Positions 27,636 to 37,068 of a DNA stretch of 64,000 nt are shown one piece after another. Position 1 is the first letter of the stretch; every line of letters begins with the position of its first letter. This stretch comes from an uncultured Roseobacter sp. (GTDB taxonomy: Bacteria > Pseudomonadota > Alphaproteobacteria > Rhodobacterales > Rhodobacteraceae), in contig NZ_CANLXG010000003.1 in assembly GCF_947495025.1 (NCBI RefSeq), positions 649,873-713,872 of the forward strand, written 5' to 3'. The position numbers and the translations under genes are program-made. A model generated the notes under the pieces. The model did not search any database, was not told where the DNA came from, and worked only from the letters and a program-made list of their open reading frames with translations.

Positions 27636-28118
27636 ATGCCGTATCAATGGACATCTGAACCAGGCCAGACGCCCCAGACACTGCATCTGTGGCCGCACAA
27701 CTCTCTGCCTGCCCGAGGTATGGCCGCCTTTGTGCTGTCAACGTTTACACTGATCTGTATCCCCACGCTGCCGCTGCTGGGGTCCCCTATCCTGTGGGGT
27801 CTGCTGCCTTTCCTGCTTGCTGCCGTATGGGGTATCTATTTTGCTCTGCAGCGCAATCACCGGGCGCGCCAGATAAAAGAAGTTCTGACACTCGGCGAGA
27901 AAGACGCACAACTGATCAGAACAGAACCCGGCGGCGAGGTTCACGCCTGGGACTGCAACCGGTACTGGACCACGATCACAAAGTACGAAAAGGACGGGCC
28001 CGTTCCACAGTATGTCACGCTCAGCGGCATGGGGCGCGAAGTCGAGATCGGATCATTTCTGAGCGAAGAAGAGCGGATCTCACTTTACGAGGAGTTGCAG
28101 CGCGCCTGGACGCGCTGA
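27636..28118 (+). CDS. DUF2244 domain protein, inner membrane
   Basis: About 160 residues with two membrane helices (about 30-75) and a soluble C-terminal part (GGEVHAWDCNRYWTTITKY, VTLSGMGREVEIGSFLSEEE) typical of DUF2244. The domain is frequent near cytochrome oxidase genes in alphaproteobacteria; here it lies 2.4 kb downstream of ctaD. Start choice: GTG at 27633 and ATG at 27636 are adjacent, and I use the ATG. Function is unknown. Confidence 0.82.
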   Translation: MPYQWTSEPGQTPQTLHLWPHNSLPARGMAAFVLSTFTLICIPTLPLLGSPILWGLLPFLLAAVWGIYFALQRNHRARQIKEVLTLGEKDAQLIRTEPGGEVHAWDCNRYWTTITKYEKDGPVPQYVTLSGMGREVEIGSFLSEEERISLYEELQRAWTR

Positions 28119-28122
28119 CGCT

Positions 28123-28809
28123 TCACTCTTGAAAATAACGCGCTGCCAGAGCACGCGCCCTTTGCGGTTCGATCTGCCAGCAGCATGCGACCTCCCACGC
28201 CGCGATGGCGAGAGCCGTTTTGCCGCTCGGCCCCACTCCTTCCACGGGCGTCCTGTCAAATAACAGCCAGTCGTAACGTGCCTCGTCCCAGTCCAGCAGC
28301 GCATAAGTTCCGCGCGGCGTACGAATGACATTACGCGGGTTCAGATCGCCATGGATGATACCTGCCTCACCACCCGCTGTTGCGCGCCACGCCGCCCGAC
28401 AGGCCCTCACCAGCCCCGGTGGCATGGCAAGCAGATCGACGTCACCGCCCGTGTACGCATCAATCAGCGCTTCCGCAGAAGCAAAACCGGGACGCTGCGA
28501 AAGGCCCTGCGTCAGAAGATGAAAGCGGGCCATCAGAGGGGCAAGTCGCACCATTTCTTCGGGTGCAGCAAGTTCGCCCTCGATGAATGGTTCGCACGTC
28601 CAGCCTCTTTCCGAGAGGTGCCCGTTTGTGCTTCTGATCAGCTCCGGAACCTCAAATCCAGCAATACGTGCCTGCGCCTGAACCGGCCCCAGCCACGCGA
28701 GGCCGCCGGCACACCTGCGTGTTGTCTTGAATACAACGGAAGGATGTGTTCCCGGCAGACTGCGCCAGACGGCATTCCGGGCGCCGCCGGGAAGTGGCTC
28801 CACCTGCAC
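28123..28809 (-). CDS. APH-like phosphotransferase family protein
   Basis: 228 residues. The aminoglycoside phosphotransferase (choline kinase) fold is visible in the catalytic loop GIIHGDLNPRNVIR (about 148-161) and the DWDEARYD metal-binding motif (about 170-177). The nucleotide-binding start (GGARNAVWR, VVFKTTR) is shortened compared with larger APH proteins. The GTG start is weak, and the reading frame runs upstream without a better codon, so the N terminus is uncertain. The substrate is unknown; I do not call it an antibiotic-resistance enzyme. It lies 53 bp after the YqeY gene's stop and points the same way. Confidence 0.8.
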   Translation of the reverse strand: MQVEPLPGGARNAVWRSLPGTHPSVVFKTTRRCAGGLAWLGPVQAQARIAGFEVPELIRSTNGHLSERGWTCEPFIEGELAAPEEMVRLAPLMARFHLLTQGLSQRPGFASAEALIDAYTGGDVDLLAMPPGLVRACRAAWRATAGGEAGIIHGDLNPRNVIRTPRGTYALLDWDEARYDWLLFDRTPVEGVGPSGKTALAIAAWEVACCWQIEPQRARALAARYFQE

Positions 28810-28862
28810 ATCAAAACCCCAGAGCCCCGGATCAGGGCCGGTGCCAGCGTCCCGGGCAGGGG

Positions 28863-29321
28863 TCAGCTGAGGCGATCCTTGAGCATCGGGCCTATTTTGC
28901 CAAAATCCATCTGACCAGTGTAGCGGCCTTTGAGAACACCCATTACCTTGCCCATGTCCCGGATGCTGTCTGCACCGAGTTCGGCCACAGCTGCGTCGAC
29001 AGCGGCTGCGGCTTCTTCTTCGGACAGCTGCCGCGGGAGAAACTCCTCGATCACGGTCATCTCGCCGCGCTCGCGCTCCGCGAGGTCGAGCCTGCCGCCC
29101 TCCTCGTATGCACGCGCACTTTCCGTTCGCTGCTTGGCCATCTTACCAAGAATGGCAAGTACTTCTTCGTTTCCCACGCCGTCGTCATTGCCTTCGGCAC
29201 GCGCCGCAATGTCCTTGTCTTTGATCGCGGCGTTGATCAGCCGCAACGTTGACAGGCGATCCGCCGCCTTGTCTTTCATCGCCTGCTTGAGAGCGGCGGA
29301 AATCCTGGTGCGCAGGTCCAT
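28863..29321 (-). CDS. GatB/YqeY domain protein
   Basis: 152 residues of the YqeY family: MDLRTRISAALKQAMKDKA, TLRLINAAIKDK, ILGKMAKQR, EFLPRQLSEEE, GKVMGVLKGRYTGQMDFGKI. The C-terminal part is the helical domain shared with GatB; stand-alone YqeY proteins probably bind tRNA or assist amidotransferase function. It is divergent from carA, a position conserved in many alphaproteobacteria. The ATG is preceded by GGAAGGA. Confidence 0.93.
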   Translation of the reverse strand: MDLRTRISAALKQAMKDKAADRLSTLRLINAAIKDKDIAARAEGNDDGVGNEEVLAILGKMAKQRTESARAYEEGGRLDLAERERGEMTVIEEFLPRQLSEEEAAAAVDAAVAELGADSIRDMGKVMGVLKGRYTGQMDFGKIGPMLKDRLS

Positions 29322-29459
29322 TGATCTGTCCTTCCGGTGAGGCCACAGAACGTGGCTATGCTCAGGCGCCGGACCTTATCCAAAGGCACCTGCCGCTGCA
29401 ACCACCGGCGCACGAAACGCCGCGACGTCAGATTGCACGTCCCGTTGCCCTAAACGCCC

Positions 29460-29488
29460 TTGACCGTGCCGTGCGCCGGGACTAGTTT
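29460..29488 (+). promoter_or_regulatory. Possible promoter of carA
   Basis: TTGACC (29460-29465) and TAGTTT (29483-29488) are separated by 17 bp, 41 bp before the carA ATG. The -10 is a poor match, so this is a candidate only. Confidence 0.3.
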
Positions 29489-29529
29489 CCGCCAGATTTT
29501 GCCCCAGCCTTTTGCCGAAAGGACCGCCC

Positions 29530-30690
29530 ATGCTTTCCGCTGCGCCCGACCGCCCTACCGCTTGTCTGGCACTTGCCGACGGGACGCTGTTTTACGGAAT
29601 GGGTTTTGGCGCGACCGGCCAGACCGTGGCAGAACTCTGCTTCAATACCGCGATGACGGGCTATCAGGAAATCATGACCGACCCGTCCTATGCGGGGCAG
29701 ATCGTGACCTTTACCTTCCCGCATATCGGCAATGTCGGCGTCAATCCCGAGGACGACGAAACGGGCGATCCGGTGGCGGCAGGTATGGTCGTAAAATGGA
29801 TGCCGACCGATCCCTCCAGCTGGCGGTCGGTACAGGATCTCGACAAATGGCTCGCTGCGCGCGGACGGATTGCCCTGGGCGGTGTGGACACGCGCCGTCT
29901 GACCCGGGCGATCCGGCAGTCCGGCGCGCCGCATGTTGCACTGGCGCATAATCCGGATGGAAACTTTGACGTCGAGGCGCTCGTCGCAGCCGCCCGGGAT
30001 TTCTCGGGGCTCGAAGGCCTTGACCTCGCCAGGGAGGTTACATGCGCCCAGTCATACCGCTGGAATGAGATGCGGTGGGCATGGCCCGACGGGTACAGCC
30101 CGCAGGAAGATCCAAGACACCGCGTTGTGGCGCTGGATTACGGGGCCAAGCGCAACATTCTGCGCTGTCTCGCAAGCGCGGGATGTGACGTAACCGTCCT
30201 GCCCGCAACTGCCAGCTTTGACGAGGTTATGGCACACAATCCGGACGGCGTGTTTCTGTCCAACGGACCAGGTGACCCGGCAGCAACCGGAACCTATGCC
30301 GTACCAATGATCCGTCAGGTGCTGGATGATACCGATCTGCCGGTCTTTGGTATCTGCCTCGGCCATCAGATGCTGGCGCTGGCTCTGGGCGCCCAGACCA
30401 TCAAAATGAACCACGGCCATCATGGCGCGAACCATCCGGTCAAAGATCACGACACCGGCAAGGTGGAAATCACCTCCATGAACCACGGGTTCGCCGTGGA
30501 TGCGCAAACCCTGCCCGATGGCGTAGTCGAAACCCATACCTCGCTTTTTGACGGATCAAACTGTGGTATCCGCGTGGATGGCCGCCCGGTCTGGTCAGTT
30601 CAGCATCACCCGGAAGCCAGCCCGGGACCGCAGGACAGCTATTATCTGTTCGAGCGTTTTGCCCGCGCCATGGCCGAGCGCGCCGCCTGA
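29530..30690 (+). CDS. carA: Carbamoyl-phosphate synthase small subunit
   Basis: 386 residues. The N-terminal CPSase domain shows FNTAMTGYQEIMTDPSYAGQIV and the C-terminal class I glutamine amidotransferase has the nucleophile in GICLGHQ (about residue 275) and the His-Glu pair in QHHPEASPGP. It delivers ammonia from glutamine to the large subunit for arginine and pyrimidine synthesis. I use the ATG at 29530 with GAAAGGA upstream; a TTG at 29512 is an unlikely longer start. The large subunit gene is not in the window. Confidence 0.96.
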   Translation: MLSAAPDRPTACLALADGTLFYGMGFGATGQTVAELCFNTAMTGYQEIMTDPSYAGQIVTFTFPHIGNVGVNPEDDETGDPVAAGMVVKWMPTDPSSWRSVQDLDKWLAARGRIALGGVDTRRLTRAIRQSGAPHVALAHNPDGNFDVEALVAAARDFSGLEGLDLAREVTCAQSYRWNEMRWAWPDGYSPQEDPRHRVVALDYGAKRNILRCLASAGCDVTVLPATASFDEVMAHNPDGVFLSNGPGDPAATGTYAVPMIRQVLDDTDLPVFGICLGHQMLALALGAQTIKMNHGHHGANHPVKDHDTGKVEITSMNHGFAVDAQTLPDGVVETHTSLFDGSNCGIRVDGRPVWSVQHHPEASPGPQDSYYLFERFARAMAERAA

Positions 30691-30784
30691 TCAACACTCG
30701 CTCAGGTAGAATAATCCAACCTTAACAGATCATTAACTATGATCTGACAGTCTCTGCCGGTATTTCCCTGAACAGGGCTGGCTG

Positions 30785-32851
30785 ATGAACGACTTTGACC
30801 TGCGTCTGGCAAAGCCAAAGCGCGCACTGACAGGTGCGTCGCGTACGCCCATTGGCGCGCTGCTGCTGGACGATGGCAAAATTGCACAGGACGATCTCCG
30901 GCATGCCCTGGCTTTGCAGGAACGCATCGATGCGCCCCTTGGCGATATTATGGTGGCCGAAGGTCTGGTTTCCAAACGGGATGTGCTGGGTGCACTGGCA
31001 GTTCAGGCCTGTACAGATCAGGCGGCTGACCCGCTGTATGAACCACCCGCGCTTCAGATGGCACGGCATCTGCCCGCTGCTCTGTGTCTGCGCTATGGCG
31101 TTGTGCCGTGGCGCGAGGACGGAAACGAGATCTGCATTGCGACCAGCAGTCCGGACGCGTTTTCGCAGCTCAGACAGGCACTTGGCCCCCGTGGGAAGAA
31201 TCTGGTTCCGGTTATCGCCGAAGAGGCCCGCATTCAGTCGCAGATCAGCCGGCTTTACGGATCAGAACTTGCAGCGGAGGCGGCGCAGCGCGTTCCCGCA
31301 CGCGAAAGCTGCCGCGGCTGGGAAGACTCGCGCAGGGCACGGTTGCGCTGGTCTGCGGCGATCCTCGGTGTCTGCACTGCGATGGCTGTCTTTATACCGG
31401 CGTATCTGATCACTGTCCTGACCCTGATTGCAACAGTCACCCTCCTGATGACGACAGTTCTGAAACTCGCCGCCCTGATCGCACATGTGACGCCAGCGGC
31501 TTTGCCCGCGAAGCTGGCAGCGGTCAGGCCGTCAGATGTCCTGAACCGCCTGAAGCCTGCAGCACACACCCCGCAAACCGGTCCTGAACTGACGTTGCTT
31601 TCAGGCCCGCGTGCGGGTGCTGCCCTGCGTATCGCTGGGGAAACGCGGAAGCTTGGCATTGGCGCACTGCCCTTTGTCAACGCGGGTGAAAAACACTTCC
31701 GCATGCCACGTGTATCCGTTCTGGTGCCTTTGCTGCGGGAGCGCGAGATTGCCAGCCAGCTGATCAGCCGCCTGTCACGCCTGACCTACCCCAAGTCCTT
31801 GCTCGAAGTGGTTCTGGTGCTCGAGGCCAGTGACACTCTGACGCGTGAGACGATCGCCCGGACCACCCTGCCCGAATGGATGCGGGTAATAGAGGTACCC
31901 GAAGCGGGAAACCTGACAACAAAGCCCCGCGCACTGAACTACGCGCTGGATTTCTGCCGTGGCTCCATCATCGGCGTCTGGGATGCAGAAGACTGGCCCG
32001 AGGCCGACCAGATCGAAAAAGTGGTCACCCGCTTTCAACAGGCACCACCGGAAACCGCCTGTATCCAGGGGGTTCTCGACTACTACAATTCCCGCACAAA
32101 CTGGCTGACACGCTGCTTTTCTATCGAATACGCAAGCTGGTGGCGGGTGTTCCTGCCGGGCATTGCCCGTATGGGTCTTGTTGTACCCCTCGGCGGCACG
32201 ACACTGTTTTTCCGCAGACGCGCGCTGGAAGACCTTGGCGGCTGGGACGCGCATAATGTCACCGAAGACGCTGATCTTGGTCTGCGCCTGGCACGCCACG
32301 GCTATATGACAGAACTGCTGCCCACAGTAACACATGAAGAAGCGACCAGCCGCGCCTGGCCCTGGATCCGGCAACGGTCACGCTGGCTGAAGGGCTTCCT
32401 GATCACTTACTGTGTGCATATGCGCGATGTACGCCAGCTCTGGCGTGATCTGGGCCCTGCACGTTTTTTCGGCGTACAAACCCTCTTTTTTGCCACTGTA
32501 ACGCAGTTTGCCCTGGCCCCGGTGCTCTGGTCTTTCTGGTTCATTCTCGCGGGACTGGGACACCCCATTTCAGGCATACTGGGTCAGACAACCGTCACGG
32601 CCATGATCGCACTTTTCATTCTCTCTGCGGTCCTGACGCTCGCTGCAGGGGTGATCGCAACGGCAGACAAACCACGCAGGCATCTGATCCCCTTCGTGCC
32701 AACCATGGGTGTTTATTTCGCGCTCGGCACGCTTGCCGCCTATAAAGCCCTGTGGGAATTGATCCGGGCGCCATTTTACTGGGACAAGACCCAGCATGGT
32801 GTCACGACATGCCCCGCAGCGCCTGACGCCCGGGGTCAGCTTTCGTCCTGA
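30785..32851 (+). CDS. Membrane glycosyltransferase family 2 with N-terminal type II secretion E-like domain
   Basis: 688 residues. Residues about 15-160 (GALLLDDGKIAQDDLRHAL, LGDIMVAEGLVSKRDVLGAL) match the N-terminal domain of type II secretion ATPases (MshEN/GspE N), a domain that in other proteins binds cyclic-di-GMP. Two membrane helices follow (about 190-235), then a GT2 catalytic domain: VSVLVPLLREREI, WDAEDWPEADQ (acidic metal site), TEDADLGLRL and QRSRWLKGF (the processive QxxRW type), then more membrane helices. It probably makes a secreted polysaccharide. No bcs- or exo-type partners flank it. The GntR gene overlaps its 3' end by 16 bp on the other strand. Confidence 0.85.
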   Translation: MNDFDLRLAKPKRALTGASRTPIGALLLDDGKIAQDDLRHALALQERIDAPLGDIMVAEGLVSKRDVLGALAVQACTDQAADPLYEPPALQMARHLPAALCLRYGVVPWREDGNEICIATSSPDAFSQLRQALGPRGKNLVPVIAEEARIQSQISRLYGSELAAEAAQRVPARESCRGWEDSRRARLRWSAAILGVCTAMAVFIPAYLITVLTLIATVTLLMTTVLKLAALIAHVTPAALPAKLAAVRPSDVLNRLKPAAHTPQTGPELTLLSGPRAGAALRIAGETRKLGIGALPFVNAGEKHFRMPRVSVLVPLLREREIASQLISRLSRLTYPKSLLEVVLVLEASDTLTRETIARTTLPEWMRVIEVPEAGNLTTKPRALNYALDFCRGSIIGVWDAEDWPEADQIEKVVTRFQQAPPETACIQGVLDYYNSRTNWLTRCFSIEYASWWRVFLPGIARMGLVVPLGGTTLFFRRRALEDLGGWDAHNVTEDADLGLRLARHGYMTELLPTVTHEEATSRAWPWIRQRSRWLKGFLITYCVHMRDVRQLWRDLGPARFFGVQTLFFATVTQFALAPVLWSFWFILAGLGHPISGILGQTTVTAMIALFILSAVLTLAAGVIATADKPRRHLIPFVPTMGVYFALGTLAAYKALWELIRAPFYWDKTQHGVTTCPAAPDARGQLSS

Positions 32852-33489
32852 CGCTGTGCGGCGTCCTGCTTGAGACGGGTCATGAAAGCAACCGAGATAT
32901 GCTCGCGCAATGCCTCATCGGCCGCATCGGCATTCCGGGCCTCTATCGCCCGGACGATCTTGTCGTGTTCAGACTGAGCTATGGCGCCGCGCCCCTGTGC
33001 GGCCAGCGACGTCGTCGCCATCAGAGCCATCGTGCGGTGTACCAGATCGAGCTGCTGCACGAGATAGCGGTTGTGGGAGGCCAGATGGATCTGTTTGTGA
33101 AACCGCCTGTTTGCGCGCGACAGCGCCGCAGGGTTCTCGGTCAGAGCGTTGTCCTCTTCGACCATCTCTCTGAGAATACGCACTTCCTCGCCGGTGGCGT
33201 GCTGTGCTGCCAGCCGCGCAGCGAGTCCCTCCAGTTCACGGCGAACGACATAAAGTTCGGCCATCTGGTTATGATCCAGTGACGCCACGATCAGGCTGCG
33301 GCCGTCACGTGCCAGTAACGACTGCGTCTCCAGCCGCTGCAGTGCCTCGCGCACCGGCGTACGGGATACGCCGAAACGCTCGGCCAGTTCGCTCTCGACC
33401 AGTCTGTCACCGGGGCGGTAAACGCCCAGATCAATCGCCTCGAGTATCATGGAATAGGCATCGGTCTGAGGGGGTTTCTGCAATGCCAT
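32836..33489 (-). CDS. GntR family regulator with FCD domain (FadR subfamily)
   Basis: 217 residues. The winged HTH (about 8-75) reads YRPGDRLVESELAERFGVSRTPVREALQRLE. The C-terminal FCD domain (about 80-210) is helical, with VRRELEGLAARLAAQH and NRRFHKQIHLASHNRYLVQQL carrying metal-ligand histidines. Such regulators repress catabolic genes and respond to acids. Its target is not evident; it sits between the glycosyltransferase and a nucleotidase and overlaps the former convergently. Confidence 0.92.
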   Translation of the reverse strand: MALQKPPQTDAYSMILEAIDLGVYRPGDRLVESELAERFGVSRTPVREALQRLETQSLLARDGRSLIVASLDHNQMAELYVVRRELEGLAARLAAQHATGEEVRILREMVEEDNALTENPAALSRANRRFHKQIHLASHNRYLVQQLDLVHRTMALMATTSLAAQGRGAIAQSEHDKIVRAIEARNADAADEALREHISVAFMTRLKQDAAQRQDES

Positions 33490-33592
33490 AAGTATCTCTT
33501 TCCAAAGTGTTTACCCACCTTAACGATCTGCGGGCCCGACAGGCAACCCTGCGGGGTCTTGCACAAACCGCTGACCGATGTATCTCAGTTCC

Positions 33593-34237
33593 ATGCCAAA
33601 GAATGCTTTTTCACATGTCCGTACCTGGGTTTTCGATCTGGACCACACCCTTTACCCACCGTCTGCGCGTCTTTTTGACCTGATCGAGGTGCGGATGACG
33701 CGGTGGGTCATGGATACACTGTCCGTTGACCAGGCCGAGGCCGACCGGCTCCGCAGGCATTACTGGGCGATACACGGCACGACGCTTGCCGGGCTGATGC
33801 GGGAACACGACGTGGACCCGGACCCTTATCTGGAAGACGTTCACGACATCCCGATGGACAGCCTGCAGCCGGACCCGGATCTGGCCCGTCTTATCAGAGA
33901 TCTGCCAGGGCGCAGGATCGTTTATACGAATGGCTGCGCGCCTTATGCCGAACGGGTGCTGGAGGCGCGCGGCCTTGCAGGTGTTTTTGATGCCGTTTAC
34001 GGTGTTGAGCACGCAGCCTACCTGCCAAAACCCGAGGTAAAGGCCTTTGAAACAGTCTTTGGCAAAGACGGTCTCGAGCCCGGAAAGGCAGCAATGTTCG
34101 AGGATGATTCACGCAATCTTAAAGCCCCCCATGCGATGGGCATGCGTACGGTGCATGTGGCCGCAGAACGCGCGCCCGGCGAACATATCCATTTTCATAC
34201 GGACGATCTGAACAGTTTCCTGACCGCGCTGAGCTGA
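33593..34237 (+). CDS. Pyrimidine 5'-nucleotidase (HAD superfamily)
   Basis: About 214 residues. HAD motif I is VFDLDHTLYP (nucleophile the first Asp), motif II is the Thr in YTNGCAPYA, a Lys lies in AYLPKPEVKAFE and motif IV is FEDDSRNL. The family (SDT1/PynA-type) removes phosphate from UMP or CMP. MPKNAF at 33593 is used as start; the frame is open from 33578. Divergent from the GntR gene. Confidence 0.9.
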   Translation: MPKNAFSHVRTWVFDLDHTLYPPSARLFDLIEVRMTRWVMDTLSVDQAEADRLRRHYWAIHGTTLAGLMREHDVDPDPYLEDVHDIPMDSLQPDPDLARLIRDLPGRRIVYTNGCAPYAERVLEARGLAGVFDAVYGVEHAAYLPKPEVKAFETVFGKDGLEPGKAAMFEDDSRNLKAPHAMGMRTVHVAAERAPGEHIHFHTDDLNSFLTALS

Positions 34238-34320
34238 CAGGCCCGTGCGACAATAGCGCACCTGTTCCGAAGTCATCTGCACCCCATTTATGGATCATAT
34301 TCAACTGGAGTGCTTTCGAC

Positions 34321-34569
34321 ATGGCTCTTGCCTCACATCTGCCTGCCCTGCCGCTCTGGCAACGCCTGCTTTTCGCAATTCCCGTCATCGGCTGGGTTGC
34401 CCGCGATGTCACTTTTGGCGACGAAAGCAACATATGGTTTGCGCTGATATTGTTTTTCAGCAGCTGGATGTCCTCGGCGCTGATTTTCGGGCTGCCGGGT
34501 CTTTACCTGCCGGCTCTGGCGCTGGTGCCGGTGATCTTTATCCTTCTGCTGATGATCACCTGGGGCTGA
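34321..34569 (+). CDS. Small membrane protein, unassigned
   Basis: 82 residues. About three hydrophobic segments (residues 10-25, 38-55, 60-80; IWFALILFFSSWM, LALVPVIFILLLMITW). GGAG lies about 12 bases before the ATG. It precedes the UbiH-type gene by 57 bp. The residue pattern looks conserved and membrane-embedded, but I do not recognise the family. Confidence 0.65.
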   Translation: MALASHLPALPLWQRLLFAIPVIGWVARDVTFGDESNIWFALILFFSSWMSSALIFGLPGLYLPALALVPVIFILLLMITWG

Positions 34570-34626
34570 CCCGTCTGGCCAAGGCGTTCTGCGGGAACTA
34601 CGGTACCCGCTACACACAGAGGCGAA

Positions 34627-35826
34627 ATGACAGACAACACCTGTGACATCCTGATTTCGGGCGGCGGGATCGCCGGAATGACCGCGGCTGCCGCCTTTGG
34701 CACCGCCGGTTTCAGTGTCGTCTGCGTCGATCCCGCTCCGCCGATTACAAGCCGGGACGATACAGGCGCGGACATGCGATCCACAGCGATGCTGCAACCG
34801 GCGCGCCGGGTCCTCGAAGCTGCCGGGTTATGGGATGCCCTGGCGCCCCACGCCGCACCGCTCGACATCATGCGCATCGTCGACGCCGGCGGAGAAGAGC
34901 CGGAGGCGCGGATGACACGCGACTTTCGGGCGGCAGATATCTCTGAACAGCCTTTTGGCTGGAACTTCCCCAACTGGCTTTTACGGCGCGAGCTGTCTGA
35001 ACGTCTCAATACCCTGGGGAACATAGACTTCCGCCCCGGAACAGCGACACAATCTGTTTTCACCCGCGCACAGGAAGCGCGCGTCACCCTCAGCGATGGC
35101 AGCCGTCTGCGTGCACGTCTGGTCATTGCAGCAGACGGGCGGCATTCTCCGGTGCGTGAGGCTGCCGGGATTGGTGTCAGCACCAGCCGCTATGGCCAGA
35201 AAGCTCTGGCTTTCGCCGTCACACACCCGATCCCGCACGAGAACGTCTCGACCGAAATCCACCGGACGGGCGGGCCCTTTACACTTGTTCCACTGCCCGA
35301 CTTCGAGGGACGACCCTCTTCGGCAGTTGTGTGGATGGACGACGGACCGCTTGCGCAGGAGCGGTTCGGAATGGACACTGAAACGTTCGAAGCTGCCATG
35401 AGCGCACGCAGCTGCCACCTTTTCGGGCCGCTGACACTTGCCTCGCACAGAACAATCTGGCCCATCATCAGCCAGAAAGCTGACCGGCTGAGCGCCGAAC
35501 GCATTGCGCTGATCGCCGAAGCCGCGCATGTCGTGCCGCCAATTGGTGCTCAGGGTCTGAATATGAGCCTGGCAGACACGGCGACGCTTCTGGAACTTGC
35601 CAGTGCACGCCCGGAAACGCTGGGCGATCAGACCATGCTCGACGCATACCACAAAGCGCGTTTCCCGGACATTTCCCTGCGCGTTACAGGAATAGACCTG
35701 CTGAACCGTGCAAGCCAGGTGCACACACCGGTGCTGCGGGATGCGCGTGCCGCGGGCCTGCAGGCGCTTTATGCGATTGCACCGGTGCGCAAAACACTGA
35801 TGCAGATGGGCCTTGGCGTCAGATGA
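34627..35826 (+). CDS. UbiH/Coq6-type FAD-dependent monooxygenase
   Basis: 399 residues. The FAD Rossmann motif is ISGGGIAGMTAAAAFGTAGF (about 9-28); the DG motif LVIAADGRHSPVR (about 157) and the second FAD motif EAAHVVPPIGAQGLNMSLADT (about 298-318) are intact. These enzymes hydroxylate the ubiquinone ring. It could be UbiH, UbiF or the combined UbiL of alphaproteobacteria, and I do not choose. GAGGC precedes the ATG. Its end overlaps the aminotransferase gene by 8 bp convergently. Confidence 0.9.
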   Translation: MTDNTCDILISGGGIAGMTAAAAFGTAGFSVVCVDPAPPITSRDDTGADMRSTAMLQPARRVLEAAGLWDALAPHAAPLDIMRIVDAGGEEPEARMTRDFRAADISEQPFGWNFPNWLLRRELSERLNTLGNIDFRPGTATQSVFTRAQEARVTLSDGSRLRARLVIAADGRHSPVREAAGIGVSTSRYGQKALAFAVTHPIPHENVSTEIHRTGGPFTLVPLPDFEGRPSSAVVWMDDGPLAQERFGMDTETFEAAMSARSCHLFGPLTLASHRTIWPIISQKADRLSAERIALIAEAAHVVPPIGAQGLNMSLADTATLLELASARPETLGDQTMLDAYHKARFPDISLRVTGIDLLNRASQVHTPVLRDARAAGLQALYAIAPVRKTLMQMGLGVR

Positions 35827-36946
35827 CCTGATCCAGCACGCGGCTCAGCCGTGCCAGCGTGCCGTCGACGTCATAGAGTTTGTCCAGCCCGAAGAGACCC
35901 AGGCGGAACGTGCGGAAATCAGCCGGCTCGTCACATTGCAAAGGAACCCCGGCAGCAATCTGCATACCTTGCGCGGCGAATTTGCTGCCGTTCTGGATAT
36001 CCGGGTCAGAGGTATAGCTGACCACCACGCCGGGCGCGCCGTATCCCTCCGCTGCAACAGACACGATACCTTTCGCCGCCAGCATTCCGCGCACTGCATC
36101 GCCAAGTTTCCACTGCGCTTCTTTCAGGCGTTCAAAACCGTATTCTTCGGTTTCCACCATCGTGTCGCGAAACGCGCGCAACGCGTCCGTTGGCATGGTT
36201 GCATGATACGCGTGCCCGCCGTTTTCATAGGCCTGCATGATGCTGTGCCACTTGCCCAGATCAATTGCAAAGCTGTCGGACTGAGTTTCACCCAACCTCT
36301 GCACCGCGCGATCAGACATCATGACCAGGCCCGCGCAGGGCGACGCAGACCAGCCTTTTTGCGGAGCCGATATCAGCACATCCACACCCAGCCTGCGCAT
36401 ATTCACCCAGGCGCAACCAGAAGCGATACAATCCAGTACCATCAGTGCACCCGCGTCGTGCGCGGCCTGTGCCATCGCGGCAATATAGTCATCTGGCAGG
36501 ATCACACCGGCACTGGTTTCCACATGCGGGGCAAAAACAACATCAGGTTTCTGCGCCGCGATCGCGGCGGTTACTTCTTCGATCGGGGCCGGCGAAAACG
36601 GTGACGGGCTGGTATTGCCGGTCTGACGCGCCTTGAGCACGGTTGTGTTCGCGGTCAGGCCGCCGGTCTCGAAAATCTGGCTCCAGCGATAGGAGAACCA
36701 GCCATTGCGCACGACCAGCACCTCGGCACCACGGGCGAACTGTCGCGCGACGGCCTCCATCCCGTAGGTACCGCCTCCGGGGATAATGGCAACGGCGTCG
36801 GCCGCATAAACCTCTTTTAGCATGCGGGAGATGTCGTTCATGACCTGCTGGAAAGCAGCGCTCATGGAATTGAGCGACCGATCTGTAAAGACGACCGAAA
36901 ATTCCTCCAGACCTTCAGGATCAATTGTATCGAGCAGCGCTGCCAT
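35819..36946 (-). CDS. Class V aminotransferase (alanine/serine-glyoxylate type)
   Basis: 375 residues. The PLP-dependent fold shows AVAIIPGGGTYGMEAVARQ (PLP phosphate loop), HVETSAGVI (substrate-side), MVLDCIASGCAWV and the Schiff-base lysine in ISAPQKGWSASP (about residue 200). Relatives transfer amino groups from alanine or serine to glyoxylate. The frame opens at 37057, but GAGGGAGATC upstream fixes the ATG at 36946. Just upstream in the same direction are two Lrp/AsnC genes, its likely regulators. Confidence 0.9.
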   Translation of the reverse strand: MAALLDTIDPEGLEEFSVVFTDRSLNSMSAAFQQVMNDISRMLKEVYAADAVAIIPGGGTYGMEAVARQFARGAEVLVVRNGWFSYRWSQIFETGGLTANTTVLKARQTGNTSPSPFSPAPIEEVTAAIAAQKPDVVFAPHVETSAGVILPDDYIAAMAQAAHDAGALMVLDCIASGCAWVNMRRLGVDVLISAPQKGWSASPCAGLVMMSDRAVQRLGETQSDSFAIDLGKWHSIMQAYENGGHAYHATMPTDALRAFRDTMVETEEYGFERLKEAQWKLGDAVRGMLAAKGIVSVAAEGYGAPGVVVSYTSDPDIQNGSKFAAQGMQIAAGVPLQCDEPADFRTFRLGLFGLDKLYDVDGTLARLSRVLDQVI

Positions 36947-37010
36947 TCTGAGATCTCCCTCTTGATGGCCAAGGGGTATCCCTTCACCGGCCGGTTGGCA
37001 AAGTCTACTT

Positions 37011-37027
37011 TTGTATACTGGACAACC
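37011..37027 (-). promoter_or_regulatory. GTTGTCCAGTATACAA element upstream of the aminotransferase gene
   Basis: On the minus strand the aminotransferase gene is preceded by GTTGTCC-AGTATACAA. A nearly identical GTTGTCCC-AGTATACA is found at 39367-39384, before the 56-residue protein gene. The TATACA could be a -10, or the TTGT-N7-ACAA arrangement an operator. I cannot tell which. Confidence 0.35.
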
Positions 37028-37068
37028 TGCGGCACACAGATGAACCCGATCGGGCACATCCGTTTCCG

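Noticed and set aside
28123..28809. Aminoglycoside-resistance gene
   Set aside because: Only the general APH fold is visible; no resistance-family features, and it sits in a core-gene setting.
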